Position numbers and translations under genes: made by a program. From an uncultured Rhodobacter sp. (GTDB lineage Bacteria; Pseudomonadota; Alphaproteobacteria; Rhodobacterales; Rhodobacteraceae): a DNA stretch of 5,910 nt. Position 1 is the first letter of the stretch, and each line of letters opens with the position of its first letter. Below, one piece after another: positions 3,907 to 5,910 of this stretch. A model generated the notes under the pieces. It was not told the origin of the DNA, did not search any database, and saw only the letters and a program-made list of their open reading frames with translations. Location of the stretch: NCBI GenBank assembly GCA_937901435.1, contig CALGTJ010000724.1, positions 1 to 5,910 on the forward strand, read 5' to 3'.

Positions 3907-5910
3907 GCGCGCCTTTGATCGAGATCCGCAACGTCTCTGTGGGTTTCACTGGCAAATCCGGTGCCACGCTGCCGGTGCTGCGCAATATCGATCTGACTGT
4001 GAGGCCGGGGGAAAGCATTGGGATCGTGGGCGAAAGCGGGTCTGGCAAATCCACGCTGGCGCTGGCCGCCATGGGCTATCTCAAACGCGGTTTGCGCCTG
4101 CTAGAGGGGACAGTGGCCTTTCAGGGGCAGGATATGTTCGCCCGCACGCGCGGCGAGTTGGAAAAGATCCGGGGCGGCGAACTGGCGCTGATCCCGCAAA
4201 ACTCGGGGCAGTCCCTGACCCCGACGCTGCGGATCGGTGCGCAACTGATCGAGGCGTTGCGGCTGCATTCGGATGTGCCCGAGGCGCAGCATCTGGCCAA
4301 GGCGGTCGAGCTGCTGGGGCAGGTGCGTCTGCCGGACCCCGCCGCGATCCTGACCCGCTTTCCGCACGAATTATCGGGCGGGCAACAGCAACGCGCCGCC
4401 ATCGCCATGGCCCTCGCCGGAGAGCCGACAGCCCTGCTGCTGGACGAACCGACAACCGGGCTGGACGTGACTACACAGGCGCATATCCTTGAACTCTTGC
4501 GCGACATTGCCCGCGATCGTGGTATGGCGATGGTCTATGTCAGCCACGACCTCGGCGCGATTGCGCGGGTCTGTGACCGCGTTGTGGTGATGTATGCGGG
4601 TGAGGTGGTGCTGGAGGGCACGACAAGGCAGGTTCTCAAGGCCCCGGTACACCCCTATGCGCGCGGACTGCTGGCCTCGATCCCGCGGCTCAGTGATCCG
4701 CGCCTTCCTGTTGCGCTGGACGGACGGCCCCCCGCGCCGGGCGGGGCCGGGTCGGGCTGCGCCTTTGTGGATCGCTGTGCCTTGGCGCAAGAGGCCTGTC
4801 GGCTTACCCGTCCGCCGCTGGAGATGTTGTCAACAGGCGAGTCCGTGCGCTGTTTTCGCCATGCCGAGGCCACGCAATTGCCGATCACCGGCAGCGGGTC
4901 GATCCCGGCCACCATCGACGCCGCATCCCCGCCCGCGCTGCATCTGGAGCACGTCGCGATCAGCTATGCGCGACCGGGGCTATTGGACAAATGGCTGGGC
5001 CGTGGCACCCCCATCGTGCCCACCGTTGACGACATAGAAATCACGGTCGCCAAGGGCGAAACGCTGGGTCTGGTCGGGGAAAGCGGCTCTGGCAAGTCCA
5101 CGATCCTCAAGGCCATCGCGGGTCTGCTGGCCCCCTCGCATGGCAAGATCACCGTGGCCGGGGGCGATGCCTTGTCGCCGGAGGTCGAGCAGCGCAGCCC
5201 GGACCATCTGCGCAAGATCCAGCTGATTTTCCAGAACCCAGACGACAGCCTGAACCCGCGCCACACAATCGCGCAGATCCTTGAGCAGCCGCTGAAACTG
5301 TACTTTGGCCTCACGGGCGACGCGCTGTATCAAAAGAGTGCGGCGATCCTCGACCGGGTCCGCCTTGGTGCGCATTATCTGGATCGTTTGCCCCGTCAAT
5401 TGTCGGGTGGAGAAAAGCAGCGCGTCGCCATCGCGCGTGCCTTTGCGGCAGAGCCGGATGTGGTGCTCTGTGACGAGGTGACCTCGGCGCTGGATGTGTC
5501 CGTGCAGGCGGCTGTTCTGGATTTGCTCAACGATCTCAAGGCGAAGCAGGGCACAACTTATGTGTTTGTCAGTCACGATCTGGCTGTGGTGCGCGCGCTG
5601 TCGGATCGCGTGGCCGTGCTCTATCAGGGGCGGTTGTGCGAGATTGGCCCCTCTGCCGAGGTCTATGACACGCCCTCGCATCCCTATACCGAAGTCTTGC
5701 TGGGTGCGGTTCTGGAACCGGACCCGGACACAGCCCCGACCCTGAGTGCGGATGACGTGGTGGAACTGTCACCGCCGGCGCAGGGCTGTCCGTTTCAACG
5801 CCGCTGTCCGCGCAAGATCGGGGCGATCTGTGACACCGACGCGCCGCCATGGCAGCGGGCGAGCGCGGGCCATGCGATCCGCTGTCATCATGCGATAGCG
5901 GATCTGATGG
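3903..5910 (+). CDS. Fused double ABC ATPase (DppD-like + DppF-like), open at right edge
   Basis: At least 669 codons run without a stop to the window end; the extreme C-terminus is outside. It energises the importer from the cytoplasmic side, both nucleotide-binding domains being in one chain. Half 1: Walker A GESGSGKST (43-51), Q-loop PQNSGQSLTP (98-107), signature LSGGQQQR (157-164), Walker B LLLDEPTTGLD (178-188) with Glu182, H-loop His215, HPY (250-252). Half 2: Walker A GESGSGKST (392-400), Q-loop FQNPDDSLNP (443-452), signature LSGGEKQR (500-507), Walker B VVLCDEVTSALD (520-531) with Glu525, H-loop His558, HPY (593-595). All catalytic residues are intact, so both sites look able to hydrolyse ATP. 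Each half ends in an oligopeptide-type C-terminal domain with four cysteines: C286, C292, C299, C317 and C629, C635, C643, C661. The halves are joined by a linker of about 25 residues (320-345). The start ATG overlaps the permease stop (ATGA), with AAAGG seven bases upstream. The fusion resembles GsiA/YejF-type proteins in architecture; substrate is unknown. Confidence 0.96.
   Translation, partial: MSAPLIEIRNVSVGFTGKSGATLPVLRNIDLTVRPGESIGIVGESGSGKSTLALAAMGYLKRGLRLLEGTVAFQGQDMFARTRGELEKIRGGELALIPQNSGQSLTPTLRIGAQLIEALRLHSDVPEAQHLAKAVELLGQVRLPDPAAILTRFPHELSGGQQQRAAIAMALAGEPTALLLDEPTTGLDVTTQAHILELLRDIARDRGMAMVYVSHDLGAIARVCDRVVVMYAGEVVLEGTTRQVLKAPVHPYARGLLASIPRLSDPRLPVALDGRPPAPGGAGSGCAFVDRCALAQEACRLTRPPLEMLSTGESVRCFRHAEATQLPITGSGSIPATIDAASPPALHLEHVAISYARPGLLDKWLGRGTPIVPTVDDIEITVAKGETLGLVGESGSGKSTILKAIAGLLAPSHGKITVAGGDALSPEVEQRSPDHLRKIQLIFQNPDDSLNPRHTIAQILEQPLKLYFGLTGDALYQKSAAILDRVRLGAHYLDRLPRQLSGGEKQRVAIARAFAAEPDVVLCDEVTSALDVSVQAAVLDLLNDLKAKQGTTYVFVSHDLAVVRALSDRVAVLYQGRLCEIGPSAEVYDTPSHPYTEVLLGAVLEPDPDTAPTLSADDVVELSPPAQGCPFQRRCPRKIGAICDTDAPPWQRASAGHAIRCHHAIADLM

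Noticed and set aside
3854..4492. Plus-strand open frame of 212 codons overlapping the permease end and ATPase start; another at 4594-5037
   Set aside because: Both are in a shifted frame relative to the intact ATPase gene, are Arg/Gly/Ala-rich, and show no family motifs.
4980..5681. Minus-strand open frame of 233 codons opposite the second ATPase half
   Set aside because: It is the mirror of conserved ABC motifs; the plus-strand frame carries all Walker, signature and H-loop residues.
1..5910. A new defence, mobile or biosynthetic system
   Set aside because: Every long gene belongs to a well-known family (S51 peptidase or peptide-type ABC importer). No transposase, integrase, terminal repeat, CRISPR-like array or unexplained large open stretch was found.

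Overview
The window reads as part of a high-GC Gram-negative genome. Codon choice is strongly GC-biased, the receptor carries a Sec signal peptide without a lipobox cysteine, and the style of the peptide-transporter genes resembles Rhodobacterales (roseobacter-type Alphaproteobacteria). That taxonomic placement is an inference from gene style and composition, not a marker-based result.

Layout. (1) Positions 1-258, minus strand: the N-terminal 86 codons of a peptidase E-like (family S51) protein, cut by the left window edge. (2) Positions 259-500: a divergent intergenic region, visibly more AT-rich than the genes, with several short symmetric or repeated elements and a good Shine-Dalgarno for the next gene. 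(3) Positions 501-1991: a secreted family 5 (peptide/nickel type) solute-binding protein. (4) Positions 1992-2062: a short gap containing a strong hairpin without a T-run. (5) Positions 2063-3022 and 3019-3906: two DppB/DppC-type permeases joined by an ATGA overlap. (6) Positions 3903-5910: a fused double ATPase (DppD-like plus DppF-like halves in one chain), joined by a second ATGA overlap and still open at the right edge.

How it works together. Genes 3 to 6 form a complete peptide-type ABC importer: a periplasmic receptor, two different membrane subunits, and one polypeptide supplying both nucleotide-binding domains. The hairpin after the receptor gene and the tight coupling of the other three genes fit the usual arrangement in which the receptor is made in excess over the membrane complex. 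The divergent S51 dipeptidase-like gene suggests, without proving, that imported short peptides are hydrolysed in the cytoplasm by the neighbouring product. The actual substrate cannot be read from sequence.

I see no mobile element, CRISPR array, tRNA/rRNA or convincing new system. The points most worth a second look are the paired cysteine quartets (possible Fe-S sites) in the fused ATPase, the intercistronic hairpin, the repeat/hairpin arrangement just upstream of the receptor ribosome-binding site, and the start-site choice of the divergent peptidase gene.
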